Origin: Planctomycetota bacterium
GTDB lineage: Bacteria > Planctomycetota > UBA1135 > GCA-002686595
Length of the DNA: 64,000 nt
Reading direction: 5' to 3'
Assembly: GCA_016714045.1 (NCBI GenBank)
Contig: JADJNY010000002.1
Location: 558,001-622,000, forward strand
Shown: positions 42,198 to 51,284 of the stretch, piece after piece
How positions within the stretch are numbered: the first letter of the stretch is position 1
Layout of the letters: each line of letters starts with the position of its first letter
The notes under the pieces: generated by a model
The model's input: only the letters and a program-made list of their open reading frames with translations
What the model was told of the DNA's origin: nothing
The model's database searches: none
Translations under genes and position numbers: made by a program

Positions 42198-43367
42198 GTG
42201 AACGACAAGGACAAGTTGCGCGAGCACCTCGCTCGGAGCATCGGCAAAGAGAAGAGCTACGACGAGAAGAAGCGCCTGCGTGAGCTCGCGAAGCGCCGCA
42301 AGGCCGAGGTGCGCAAGCCCAAGCGGCGCGGTGAGGAGTGGGAGGAAGACGAGGACGCCGCGCCGCGCGCGCCGCGGACTGCGGGCGGGCGCGAGGCGCG
42401 GCACGAGGGTGCCGGTTCGCGCGCGGATCCGAGCGCGCCCCCGCGCGATGGCCGGGCTTCCGCGCCCTGCGACGCAGCGCTCGTGATCGCGCTCGCGCCG
42501 GGACGGGCGCGCGTGCGCTGCCGCGACGACGGGATCGAGCTCGACCTTCCGCTCGCGCCGGACTTGCGCGCGCGGCAGGCGGAGGAGCTCGCGGTGGGGG
42601 ACGACGTGCACGTCGAGCGGCGCGAACGCGTCGTGTCGGTCCTCCCGCGCCGCAGCGTGCTCGCGCGTCCCGATCCGAGCGGCGCACGGCGCGCGCTCTT
42701 GCTCGCGGCGAACGTCGACGTCGTCGTGATCGTCACTTCGATCGCCGAACCGGCGTTCAAGCCCGCGCTCGTCGACCGGATCGTGCTGGCGCTCGGCGCG
42801 AGCGGTGTTCGTCCGCTCGTCGTCGTGAACAAGTGGGATCTCGCGCCCGCGGGCGCGGCGGAGACGGTCGAGTCCGCGCTTGCGCCGCACGCGGCGCAAG
42901 GGATCGGATTCGTGCGCGTGTCGACGAAGACGGGGCAGGGGCTCGAGGACCTTCGCGCGGCCCTCGACGGGCGGCGGAGCGTCTTCGTCGGGCACAGCGG
43001 TGTGGGCAAGTCGTCGCTCGTGAACGCGCTCGTGCCCGAGCTCGCGCGTGCGACCGGCGCGGTGCGCGCGTCGGACGGCAAGGGCCAGCACACGACGACG
43101 CGCGGCGAGCTCCTCACGTTGTGGCCCGGCACGGAAGCGATCGACACGCCTGGTGTGCGTCAGTTCGGGCTGTGGCGGCTCGTGCGCGCCGACCTGAGCG
43201 CGCACTTCGCCGAGTTCGAGGTCTTCGCGCGCGCGTGTCGCTTCAAGGACTGCTCGCACGTCGTCGAGCCTGCGTGCGGCGTGCGTGCGGCGCTGGACGC
43301 GGGCGCGCTTTCGCGGGCGCGGTTCGAACTCTATCTGCGTCTGTGGGAGGAGCTCGATCCGCCTTGA
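42198..43367 (+). CDS. rsgA: Ribosome small-subunit-dependent GTPase RsgA
   Basis: A 389-residue circularly permuted GTPase. The G motifs appear in the permuted order: NKWD (G4) at 211-214, GHSGVGKSS (G1 P-loop) at 265-273 with Lys271, and DTPG (G3) at 316-319. The C-terminal zinc finger is intact: Cys347, Cys352, His354 and Cys360 in ACRFKDCSHVVEPACGV. An OB-fold segment precedes the GTPase. The first 90 residues are highly charged and longer than in model RsgA, beginning MNDKDKLREHLARSIGKEKS. RsgA helps late 30S assembly and is not usually essential. It converges with the TlpA-like gene, with a hairpin between them. Confidence 0.95.
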   Translation: MNDKDKLREHLARSIGKEKSYDEKKRLRELAKRRKAEVRKPKRRGEEWEEDEDAAPRAPRTAGGREARHEGAGSRADPSAPPRDGRASAPCDAALVIALAPGRARVRCRDDGIELDLPLAPDLRARQAEELAVGDDVHVERRERVVSVLPRRSVLARPDPSGARRALLLAANVDVVVIVTSIAEPAFKPALVDRIVLALGASGVRPLVVVNKWDLAPAGAAETVESALAPHAAQGIGFVRVSTKTGQGLEDLRAALDGRRSVFVGHSGVGKSSLVNALVPELARATGAVRASDGKGQHTTTRGELLTLWPGTEAIDTPGVRQFGLWRLVRADLSAHFAEFEVFARACRFKDCSHVVEPACGVRAALDAGALSRARFELYLRLWEELDPP

Positions 43368-43389
43368 GACTCCGCGTCCGATGGAGTGA

Positions 43390-43424
43390 GTCGCGTCGGC
43401 GCCGATCGGCGGCGTCGGCGCGAC
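43390..43424. terminator. Hairpin between convergent rsgA and TlpA-like genes
   Basis: GTCGCGTCGGCGCCG (from 43390) pairs imperfectly with GGCGTCGGCGCGAC (to 43424) at most positions, with outer GACTC-type pairing around it. Its position between two convergent stop codons (43367 and 43474) suggests a shared terminator. Confidence 0.5.
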
Positions 43425-43473
43425 ATGCGACTCCGCTCCGGCCGTGCACCGCGACCTCGGCCCTCGGTCAGCC

Positions 43474-44670
43474 TTACTTCGCCGCCTTCTTGAACACCCG
43501 CAGCGCGTCGTTGCAGCCGTCGGCGAGGTCCTCGAACTCGACCGTGCCCTTCAGTCGCTCCACGTTCGCGAGCGCCTTCTCGACCGACGCGATCGCCTGC
43601 TCGCGCTTCCCGGTGTGGAAGCTCGCCCAGCCGAGGCGCCAGAGTGCGAACTGTTGCCAGCGCGAGTCGGGCTTCGCCTGCTTTGCGGTGAGTTCGGCCG
43701 CGTCGTACGCGAGCGCCGCGTCGAAGCGTAGCTCCTCCGACGTCGACACGATGATCGCGGACACGAAACCGACGACGTCGTCGTTCGTGCGGCAGCGCGC
43801 GAGCAGGTCCTTCGCGTACTCCTCGACGGCGGCGCGCGAGTCCTTGCCCTGGAGGAGCAGCATCAGCTTCCACTGGTACGCGCCGCTCGTTTCCGACGCC
43901 GGATCGGCGCGGAACGCGGCGTTGAGCGACGCGAGCGCCGCCGCCGTGTCCCCGCGCTCCATCGCTGCGCGGTAGCCGGGGTAGCGGTCGTCCGTCTTGC
44001 CCGACTCCGCCTTCGCGGCGGCGATGTCGCGCGCGCTGCGCTCTTCCGCCTCGCGCTCGGCCTGCGCTTGGAGCTCCGCTTCCTTCCGCGGGTCGTACGT
44101 GCCCGCGAGCACCGCCTCGACGATGCGCTCGACGTCCTTCGGCGCGCCGATGCCGATCCACGCGACGTTGCCCTTCTGGTCGATCACGTACGCAGTCGGG
44201 ATCCCGCCCGTGCCCGTCGGCTTGAACCACGTCGCGTGCATCGTCTTCGTCGGCGTGTCGACGGCGACGCGGTAATCCATGCGCTCGCCCTGCGACGCGA
44301 CGAACCGCGCGACCTTGTCGATGTACTCGGTGTCGTGCTCGTCCTTCTGCTTCTCGGAGATCGCGACGCCGATCACCTCGACCCTCCCATCGTGCTCCTT
44401 CGCGAGGCGCGTCAGGTGCGGGATCGCCGCCTTGCACGGCCCGCACCACGTCGCCCAGAAGTCGACGACGTAGACCTTGCCGGGTTCGAAGCGCGCGAGC
44501 GGCTCGCCCCGGACCCAGCGCGCGACCTCGATCGGCGGCGGCGGTTTGCCGATCAACGGCGAGAGCTCGACCGCGGCGGCCGCGGCCGGCTTCGGCGCGT
44601 GCGACGCGCAGGAGGGGGCGAAGAGAAGACACGCGCCGACCAGCGCGACGGGGAGACGAAGAGACGGCAT
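43474..44670 (-). CDS. TlpA-like thioredoxin-fold lipoprotein with TPR-like C-terminus
   Basis: A 398-residue protein; ATG 44670 has a strong GGAGG ribosome binding site. The N-terminus has a signal with lipobox FAPSC (Cys21). Residues about 35-190 form a TlpA/ResA-type thioredoxin domain: VYVVDFWATWCGPCKAAIPH with Cys76/Cys79, then VEVIGVAISEKQ and a cis-Pro loop GTGGIPTAYVIDQKGNVAWI. The C-terminal 200 residues are helical, TPR-like (YPGYRAAMERGDTAAALASL, WQQFALWRLGWASFHTGKRE). It would act as a thiol-disulfide oxidoreductase outside the membrane, the helical part binding a partner. It is divergent from the kinase-FGE gene. Confidence 0.9.
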   Translation of the reverse strand: MPSLRLPVALVGACLLFAPSCASHAPKPAAAAAVELSPLIGKPPPPIEVARWVRGEPLARFEPGKVYVVDFWATWCGPCKAAIPHLTRLAKEHDGRVEVIGVAISEKQKDEHDTEYIDKVARFVASQGERMDYRVAVDTPTKTMHATWFKPTGTGGIPTAYVIDQKGNVAWIGIGAPKDVERIVEAVLAGTYDPRKEAELQAQAEREAEERSARDIAAAKAESGKTDDRYPGYRAAMERGDTAAALASLNAAFRADPASETSGAYQWKLMLLLQGKDSRAAVEEYAKDLLARCRTNDDVVGFVSAIIVSTSEELRFDAALAYDAAELTAKQAKPDSRWQQFALWRLGWASFHTGKREQAIASVEKALANVERLKGTVEFEDLADGCNDALRVFKKAAK

Positions 44671-44844
44671 GCGGACCTCCGGACGGGGCGGAGTCTAGCG
44701 GCCCGCAAACCGTGGACTCCGTGCGATCTTCTCCGGATTCGCCGCCACGCGCGCGGCGCGACGTCGCCTGGGGGGCGGGCGGCGAGCCGTCGCGGCAGTT
44801 CGCGCGGGCTGGGATCCGCCAGGCACCGACGGCACGATGAAGCG

Positions 44845-47502
44845 ATGGAGACCGGTCCTTCCGTGACGGACGACGACGACTTCGAGGAGCTCCTTTGCTC
44901 CGCGCTCGAGCGGTTCGCCGCGAGCGGTGCGCGCGGCGTCGACGAGCTGCTCGCGGGCGCGCCGAAGCACGCCGCCCGCGTGCGCAAGGAGCTCGCGCGC
45001 CTCGCGCGCCTTGGCCTGCTCGGCGACTCGCCCTCCGGCTCCGCGTCGAACGTGCCCGAGGTGCTCGGCGGCTTCCGCCTCGTGCGGCGCCTGGGCGAAG
45101 GCGGCATGGGCCTGATCTGGGAGGCGGAGGAGCTCGCACTCGGCCGCCGCGTCGCGCTCAAGATGATCCGGCCCGACCAGCTCCATTTCCCCGGCGCGCG
45201 CGAGCGCTTCCGCCGCGAAGTCGAGGCCGTTGCGCGCCTGCAGCACTCCGGGATCGTGCCCGTGTACGCGGTGGGGGAGGAGCACGGCATCCCGTTCTTC
45301 ACGATGGAGCTCTTCGACGGCTGCACGCTCGCGGACGTGCTGCGCGAACTCGCGGGACGCGACGCAGCGACGCTGCACGGCGTCGACCTCGCGCGCGCGC
45401 TCGACCTCGCGCTGCGCGGCCGCACGGAGCACGTGCCCGCGGAGGGCGCGCTGTTCGAATCGAGCTGGGTCGACGCGTGCGCGCACCTTGCGCGGCAGGT
45501 CGCGGAGGCGTTGGAGCACGCGCACGGCCGCGGCCTCGTCCATCGCGACGTGAAGCCGTCGAACATCGCGCTCACGCGCACGGGGCGCGCGATGCTCTTC
45601 GACTTCGGCCTCGCGCGCGCCGACGCCGTCGATCCGCTGACGAAGCACGGCAGCCAGCCCGGCTCGCTCCCGTACATGTCGCCGGAGCAGGTGCGCGGCG
45701 CGGGCGCACTCGACGGGCGCGCGGACGTGTACTCGCTCGGTGCGACGTTCTACGAGCTGCTCGCGCTCGCGCCGGCATTCCCGACGACGACGTGGGACGA
45801 CACGCGCGCGCGCATCCTCGCCGGCGCCGTGCCACCGCTGCGGCCGCGCAACACGGCCATCCCGTGGGACGTCGAGACGGTGTGCCTCACGGCGCTCGCG
45901 CGCGAGCGTGACCGGCGCTACGCGTCGGCGCAGGACTTCGCGCGCGACCTCTCGAACGTGCTCGCGCGCCGGCCGATCGAGGCGCGGCGGCCGGGGATCG
46001 CGCTGCGCATCGTGCGCTGGTCCCAGCGGCATCCGAAGGCGAGCGCGGCGTGCTTCGTCGCCGTCCCGCTCGTGCTCGCGGGCGCGCTCGCGTTCGCGGC
46101 GAGCGAGAGCGCGCGGCGCGCGCGGGAGACCGAGCTGCGTCACGAGGCGGACGCGAGCGCGCGCGAAGCGCGCGAGGCGCGCGACGAGCTGCTCCAACTC
46201 GCCGATCTGAAGCGTCTCGCCGACCTGGAGCGCGACGCGTCGACGATGTGGCCCGCGCTGCCCGAACGCGTCACGGACTACGAGGCGTGGCTCGCTCGCG
46301 CGCGCGAGCTCGAAGCCCGGCGCGCGGAGCACGCCGCGACGCTGGAAGCTCTGCGTTCGCGCCCAGGAGCGCAGCGGAGCGCGCAGGGCGCCTGGACTTT
46401 CGCCACAACCGAGGAACAGTGGCAGCACGACGCGCTCGTCGACCTGCTCCTCGGTCTCGACCGGCTCGCGACGCCCGAGCGTGGGCTCGTCGCCGGAATC
46501 GAGGCGCGCTTCGCGTTCGCGCGCACGATCGAGGAGCGGAGCCGCGCGGGCGCCGACGCGCGCGCGCGCTGGGACGAAGCGGTGCGCTCGATCGGCGACC
46601 GCGCCGCGTGCCCGCGCTACGAGGGCCAGCGTGTGTCGCCGCAGCTCGGTCTCCTGCCGCTCGGTCGCGACGCTGCCTCGGGCCTGTGGGAGTTCGCGCA
46701 CCTCGAGAGCGGAGCGCTGCCCGCGCGCGACGCCGAGGGTCGCTTCGTGATCGACGAAGCCGCGTGCATCGTGCTCGTGCTCCTCCCCGGCGGGACGTTC
46801 CGCATGGGCAGCGTCGACGATGCGACGCAATCCGGCTTCGACCCGCAAGCCGGGCCCGAGGAGTTCCCCGCGACCGACGTGACGCTCGCGCCGTTCTTCG
46901 CGTCGAAGTACGAGCTGACGCGCACGCAGTGGGCGCGCTTGAACGAGACGCCGCTCGCGCCGAGCGACGACTGTCCGCGCTGCCCCGCCGGCGGAATGAG
47001 CTTCGACGACGCGGTGCTCGCGCTCGGACGGCGCGGCCTCCGCGTGCCGACCGAAGCGCAGTGGGAGTACGCGTGCCGCGGCGGCACGACGACGCGCTAC
47101 TTCACCGGCGACGAGAAGGAGTCCCTCGCCGGCCACGCGAACCTCTTCGACGCCACGGTTGCGCCGCAGGCGAAGTCCGCGGGCCGCCCGTACGAAGCCT
47201 GGCTCGACGACGGCTTCGTGAACTCGGCTCCCGTCGGCTCGTTCCGTCCGAACCCCTTCGGCCTCCACGACGTCGTCGGCAACCTCTACGAGTGGACGAG
47301 CGACCCCTGGGTCGACTACGCGGAGCGGCCGCGCGCGGCGGACGGCGCGCGCTCGGGCGGTGACGACAAGCTGCGCGTGTTCCGCGGCGGCGCGTGCACC
47401 AGCATCGCCGACGCCGCGCGCTCCGCCTGGCGCCAACGCACGCCGCGCGGGAACCGCGGCAACGTCACCGGGTTGCGCCCGGTGCGCGCGCTCGATCCCT
47501 AG
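44845..47502 (+). CDS. Transmembrane Ser/Thr protein kinase fused to an FGE-sulfatase-like domain
   Basis: An 885-residue protein from ATG 44845. The N-terminal 60 residues are the same kind of small helical module as in the other kinases (ELLAGAPKHAARVRKELARL). Kinase domain: GEGGMG from residue 84, Lys106 in VALKMI, catalytic Asp235 in HRDVKPSN, and a normal DFG with Asp253. Membrane span about 400-420, then a coiled stretch (ARETELRHEADASAREAREA). Residues about 642-880 are a formylglycine-generating-enzyme-type domain: LLPGGTFRMGSVDD, GLRVPTEAQWEYACRGGTTT, GLHDVVGNLYEWTSDPW, VFRGGACTS. The active-site Cys pair of true FGE is not there (one Cys only), so the domain is probably a ligand-binding module. 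Confidence 0.92.
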   Translation: METGPSVTDDDDFEELLCSALERFAASGARGVDELLAGAPKHAARVRKELARLARLGLLGDSPSGSASNVPEVLGGFRLVRRLGEGGMGLIWEAEELALGRRVALKMIRPDQLHFPGARERFRREVEAVARLQHSGIVPVYAVGEEHGIPFFTMELFDGCTLADVLRELAGRDAATLHGVDLARALDLALRGRTEHVPAEGALFESSWVDACAHLARQVAEALEHAHGRGLVHRDVKPSNIALTRTGRAMLFDFGLARADAVDPLTKHGSQPGSLPYMSPEQVRGAGALDGRADVYSLGATFYELLALAPAFPTTTWDDTRARILAGAVPPLRPRNTAIPWDVETVCLTALARERDRRYASAQDFARDLSNVLARRPIEARRPGIALRIVRWSQRHPKASAACFVAVPLVLAGALAFAASESARRARETELRHEADASAREAREARDELLQLADLKRLADLERDASTMWPALPERVTDYEAWLARARELEARRAEHAATLEALRSRPGAQRSAQGAWTFATTEEQWQHDALVDLLLGLDRLATPERGLVAGIEARFAFARTIEERSRAGADARARWDEAVRSIGDRAACPRYEGQRVSPQLGLLPLGRDAASGLWEFAHLESGALPARDAEGRFVIDEAACIVLVLLPGGTFRMGSVDDATQSGFDPQAGPEEFPATDVTLAPFFASKYELTRTQWARLNETPLAPSDDCPRCPAGGMSFDDAVLALGRRGLRVPTEAQWEYACRGGTTTRYFTGDEKESLAGHANLFDATVAPQAKSAGRPYEAWLDDGFVNSAPVGSFRPNPFGLHDVVGNLYEWTSDPWVDYAERPRAADGARSGGDDKLRVFRGGACTSIADAARSAWRQRTPRGNRGNVTGLRPVRALDP

Positions 47503-47515
47503 CGAGGCCGCGTGC

Positions 47516-48109
47516 TCACGCGGACTCGCCGCCCATCTCGACCGCGAGCCGCGCGAGGGCACGGTGCAGCAGGCTGCGCGTCGCGACCTCCGTCGTCCCG
47601 AGCTTCTCCGCGATCTGCGCGTGCGACAGCCCGACGATGCGCGCGAGCACGATCACCTCGCGGTGCTCGTCCGAGAGGCGCGCCAGCGCCGCCTCCGCCC
47701 GCGCGAGCTCCTCGCGCGCCGCCGCGTCGCGGCTCGGCGTGCAAAGCCCCGAGTATCCGGCGACGAGCGCGCGCTCCTCCGCCTCGCTCGGCGTCGCGTC
47801 GACCGCGCCGGCGCGCTTCTCGCGCCCGTGGTACCGCGCGCGATCGAGGATCTTCCGCTCGGCCGCGAGGTAGAGCCAATGCTTGAAGCCCGCCTCGTCG
47901 CGGTAGTCGTGCGCGCCGACGTCCTGCAGCACCTCGCGGCACGCGGACTGGACGAGGTCGAGGCTCGCGTCGCGCTGGAGGAGCTTCGCCCCGGCGCGCG
48001 CGCGCACGTAGGCGAGCAACCCGGGCAGATGGCGCTCGAGCAGCGCTCCGAGGGCCTTCTCGCTGCCCTTCGAGGCCTCCTTCACGAGCATTTCGACGTC
48101 CTGGGGCAC
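47516..48109 (-). CDS. ECF-type RNA polymerase sigma factor beside a kinase
   Basis: A 197-residue ECF sigma factor. Region 2 includes LVQSACREVLQDVGAHDYRD and FKHWLYLAAERKILDRARYH; region 4 includes ALARLSDEHREVIVLARIVG and HAQIAEKLGTTEVATRSLLH. No anti-sigma gene is adjacent. It converges with the kinase-FGE gene with only 13 bp between stops, and kinase-associated ECF factors lacking anti-sigma partners are known in planctomycetes, so phosphorylation control is a reasonable inference. Divergent on its other side is an exported protein gene starting at 48242, which could be a target. Confidence 0.9.
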   Translation of the reverse strand: MPQDVEMLVKEASKGSEKALGALLERHLPGLLAYVRARAGAKLLQRDASLDLVQSACREVLQDVGAHDYRDEAGFKHWLYLAAERKILDRARYHGREKRAGAVDATPSEAEERALVAGYSGLCTPSRDAAAREELARAEAALARLSDEHREVIVLARIVGLSHAQIAEKLGTTEVATRSLLHRALARLAVEMGGESA

Positions 48110-48241
48110 GCTGAGGGAAGCCTATCACGCGCGCCCGCTCCGATTTCCCCGAGAACGCGCGCCACGCGCGCCGCCGGAAGTCGCCCGGGAGGACGACGAC
48201 GCACTCCGCGCCCTCTCGCGCCGCGTCGGACGACCACGACC

Positions 48242-50578
48242 ATGAAAAACGTTCTCGGCCTCCTCTCTCTCCTCGTCTTCGTCGCGCAGCCCCTTCGCGC
48301 CCAGACCGTCCCGTCCGTCGGGCACAGCCTCGAGGCCGAACTCTCGAAGCGCGTCCTCTGGGACGAGCCCGGGAACGGCGAGCTGTGGGTCGCGGGCCTC
48401 ACGTACAAGGCGTCGTTCACGGCCGCGAAGTCGACCTTCGTGCCCGTGCTCGGCGCGAGCGCGCCGAAGAACACGCCGGTCGAGTTCGCGCTCGCGTCCG
48501 TGACCGTCGCGGGTGAGCCCGTGGCGCTCGGCGCCGCCGCGCACCCCGAGCGCGCGGGGGACCGCGTCGTGTTCGACCACGGCGGCGTGCGGGAGGTGTG
48601 GGACGCGCGTCCGAAGGAGCTCGAGCAGACCTTCGAGCTCGACCTCGCGCGCGTCGACGGCGACGTCATCGTGCGCCTCGACGTCGCGACGGAGCTCGAG
48701 CGCGTGCGCGACGAGCAGGGCCTCGCGTTCGTCGGCGAGCACGGAAGCGTGCGCTACTCGAACGCCGTCGCGTGGGACGAGCATCGCGCGCCGATCGCGA
48801 TCGAGTCGCGCTTCGTCGACGGCGGGATCGAGCTCGTCGTGCCCGCGGCGTTCGCGCGCGCGGCGCGCGGAACGCTCGTGATCGATCCGGTGATCACGAG
48901 CTACGCCGTGCTCGGGAGCGGCGCGACGCACGACCTGAACCCCGACGTCGCGTACGACGCGGCGCTCGCGTGGCAGGGCGTCGTCGTCGAGCGCCAGATC
49001 AGCGCGACGGACCAGGACTGCTACCTGCTCCTGCTCGACTCCGCCGGCGCGAACCAGGGATCGATCGTCATCGACACGACCACGCACGACTGGCTCGCGC
49101 CCAAGATCGCGTACAACCAGACCGCGCGGGCCTTCTGCGTCGTGTCCGCCGTCGAGTCCACGTTCATCGTGTCGACGCTCGTCAGCATCATGGCGCGCGT
49201 CTTCTACGACTCGAACGGCAACCTGAGTCCGCAGTTGTTCGTCGCCGACCTGAACACGCCCGGCATCGGCGGCCAACTGTTCGGTCCGCCCGACGTCGGC
49301 GGGGATCCGTCGACGACGGCGACGGCAGGCTTTTGCGTCGCGTTCGACGTCGAGCTCTCCGCGACGAACCACGACGTCTATGGCGCGCTGATCTCGCAGG
49401 GCGCCGGCGTCGGCGCTCCGTTCCCGATCGCGAACGGGGCCGGGGACGACCGCTTCCCCTCGGTCTCGAAGACGAACGGTCTGCGCAACGGCGTCGCCCA
49501 GGCCTGGACCGTCGCGTGGCAGCGCGAGGTCACCGTCTCGAACCACGACATCTGGGCCGCGAAGCTCTCCAGCTCGGGCAGCATCGTCGTGCCGGAGTTC
49601 CCGGTCGACACGAGCTCCGCGAACACGTTCGCGCCCTGCGTCTCGTCGCCGACGGACGACTCGCCGCGGCGCAACCTCGTCACGTACACGCGCAACGTCT
49701 TCCTCGGCAGCCCGGACATCCACGGCTCGCTGATCGAAGACAGCACGGTCGTCGACACGGCGAACCTGACGGGGCTCGCGGGCGGTTCGGTCGCCGAGGT
49801 CCAGAGCGCGTCGAGCGTCGACTGCGACGGCCGCGACTTCTTCGTCGCGTGGACGGAGACGACGCCGGGCGGCGGCGCCACGGACACGTACATGGCGGCG
49901 TTCGTCGATCTCGCGGACGAGCTCACCGCGTCGGGCTCGGTGTCGCCGCTCGGCACGTTCGCGGACTCCGAGGACCAAGTCGAGGTGTGCGCGGCGCGCA
50001 CGTCCACCGGCGCGCCGATGCGACGCGCGTACGCGGTGTGGCACTGGCTCCAGTCGGGCATCGACCACGACGTGTACGGCGCGGCATACGGCGTGACGCC
50101 GTTCACGACGTACTGCAACCCGGGCTTCGACGCGGCCGTGGCGTGCCCGTGCGGCAACGGACCGAGCGCGAATGGGCGCGGCTGCAACAACTCGTCGAAC
50201 ACGGGCGGAGCCTTCCTCTCCGGGCTCGGCGACCCGGACGCGGACACGGCGTTCCTGTGGGCGATCGCGCTGAAGCCGAACAACGCGTGCATCGTGCTCC
50301 AAGGGAACACCGTGGCGCCGGCCGGCGTGCCGTTCGGTGACGGCGTGCGCTGCATCGACGGCCAGCTCCTGCGCATGGCGGTGCGCGCGGCGGACGCGAG
50401 CGGGATGTTGATCTACCCGCAGGCGACCGACCCGAGCTTGAAGACGCGCAGCGCGGCGCTGGGCGTCACGATCCTGCCCGGCGACCGCACCGGGTACCAA
50501 GTGTACTACCGCGACGCCCAGAACTTCGCGTGCGCGACGACGTTCAACGTGACGAACGCCGTGCAGGTGCAGTGGTAG
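48242..50578 (+). CDS. Exported repeat protein carrying the shared C-terminal domain
   Basis: A 778-residue protein from ATG 48242 (MKNVLGLLSLLVFVAQPLRA signal peptide). The N-terminal 220 residues are predicted beta-rich and not recognised. The middle contains repeats of a short motif: ATNHDVYGALIS, SNHDIWAAKLSS, GSPDIHGSLIE and IDHDVYGAAYG, like the DIYAARV-type repeats of bacterial secreted beta-propellers. The last 156 residues (from 50108) are the Cys domain seen on the M10-like and dehydrogenase-like proteins: ACPCGNGPSANGRGCNNSSN, GVPFGDGVRCIDGQLLRM and the end FACATTFNVTNAVQVQW. No catalytic motif was seen. Likely a surface-displayed binding protein. Confidence 0.82.
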   Translation: MKNVLGLLSLLVFVAQPLRAQTVPSVGHSLEAELSKRVLWDEPGNGELWVAGLTYKASFTAAKSTFVPVLGASAPKNTPVEFALASVTVAGEPVALGAAAHPERAGDRVVFDHGGVREVWDARPKELEQTFELDLARVDGDVIVRLDVATELERVRDEQGLAFVGEHGSVRYSNAVAWDEHRAPIAIESRFVDGGIELVVPAAFARAARGTLVIDPVITSYAVLGSGATHDLNPDVAYDAALAWQGVVVERQISATDQDCYLLLLDSAGANQGSIVIDTTTHDWLAPKIAYNQTARAFCVVSAVESTFIVSTLVSIMARVFYDSNGNLSPQLFVADLNTPGIGGQLFGPPDVGGDPSTTATAGFCVAFDVELSATNHDVYGALISQGAGVGAPFPIANGAGDDRFPSVSKTNGLRNGVAQAWTVAWQREVTVSNHDIWAAKLSSSGSIVVPEFPVDTSSANTFAPCVSSPTDDSPRRNLVTYTRNVFLGSPDIHGSLIEDSTVVDTANLTGLAGGSVAEVQSASSVDCDGRDFFVAWTETTPGGGATDTYMAAFVDLADELTASGSVSPLGTFADSEDQVEVCAARTSTGAPMRRAYAVWHWLQSGIDHDVYGAAYGVTPFTTYCNPGFDAAVACPCGNGPSANGRGCNNSSNTGGAFLSGLGDPDADTAFLWAIALKPNNACIVLQGNTVAPAGVPFGDGVRCIDGQLLRMAVRAADASGMLIYPQATDPSLKTRSAALGVTILPGDRTGYQVYYRDAQNFACATTFNVTNAVQVQW

Positions 50579-50604
50579 GCCCGAGTCGGAGAGGCTCGCT
50601 TGCT

Positions 50605-50638
50605 GCGCGGGGTCGGCTCGGGGGAGCCGGCCCCGCGC
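50605..50638 (+). terminator. Strong intrinsic terminator
   Basis: Fifteen-base-pair stem GCGCGGGGTCGGCTC / GAGCCGGCCCCGCGC with one G-U type pair and a 4-base loop, followed by TTTCTC, 26 bases after the stop at 50578. This is the best intrinsic terminator in the window. Confidence 0.75.
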
Positions 50639-50735
50639 TTTCTCTCCATCGGGTAGTGCCTAGCGCGCGTGTCCACGCTCGGAGCGCGGCTGCCGCGCAC
50701 CCTCGCGCCGGAGCCCTTCGAGTCGCGTGCCCTTC

Positions 50736-50840
50736 CCGTCCGAGTCCTTCACACCCGAGTCCTTCACACCCGAGTCCTTCGCGCCCGAGTCCTTCGCGCC
50801 CGAGTCCTTCACACCCGAGTCCTTCCCGCCCGAGTCCGTT
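50736..50840 (+). repeat. 15-bp minisatellite, seven units
   Basis: Seven tandem copies of a 15-base unit of form (ACA/GCG/CCG)-CCCGAGTCCTTC run from 50736 to 50840, the last ending in GTT. The unit is a multiple of three, so open frames appear in several directions, but no real gene is evident. It lies about 75 bp upstream of the Mop-like gene. Confidence 0.9.
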
Positions 50841-50914
50841 GCGCCGCCCGCGCTCGCGCCCTCGCCGCCGACGCGCCAGGTGCCTTGCCCCGCGCGCTCC
50901 TGCACACTGCGCGC

Positions 50915-51124
50915 ATGAAGTACGGCGCAAGGAATCGCATCACGGCCAAGGTCACCAAGGTCAAGAAGGGCGACGTCATGTCGCAAGTCGAGCTCGACGT
51001 CGTCGGCAAGGCGACGATGGCGTCGGTGCTGACGACCGACTCGCTGAAGGAGCTCGGCCTGAAGCCCGGCGACAAGGTGCAGTTGATCGTGAAGGCGATC
51101 CACGTGCTCGTCGTGAAGGAGTGA
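50915..51124 (+). CDS. Molybdenum-pterin/molybdate-binding Mop (TOBE) protein
   Basis: A 69-residue protein matching the single-TOBE Mop family: starts MKYGARNRITAKVTKVKKGD, then VMSQVELDVVGKATMASVLT, and ends LKPGDKVQLIVKAIHVLVVK. Such proteins form hexamers and bind molybdate or tungstate ions, buffering the cytoplasmic pool for molybdenum-cofactor enzymes. No molybdate transport gene is nearby. The longer frame from 50669 is rejected because its first part reads through the minisatellite. Confidence 0.92.
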   Translation: MKYGARNRITAKVTKVKKGDVMSQVELDVVGKATMASVLTTDSLKELGLKPGDKVQLIVKAIHVLVVKE

Positions 51125-51284
51125 AGCGGCGCGCGGGCCCGGGGGCCCAGGCGGCGGAGCGCGCGCTCGCCCGGACCGCCGCGGGGGGGGCGGTGGGGGT
51201 GGTTCGAGCTCCTCCGTCTCCCGCCGGCCAGGGGCGCTGGCCCGCGTGCGATCCGAGCCCGTCGGCTGGTACCATCCCGGGCTC

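Noticed and set aside
50736..50840. Possible CRISPR array
   Set aside because: Repeat units are contiguous 15-mers with no spacers.
50669..50914. N-terminal extension of the Mop protein
   Set aside because: Its residues read through the minisatellite; Mop proteins are about 68-70 residues, matching ATG 50915.
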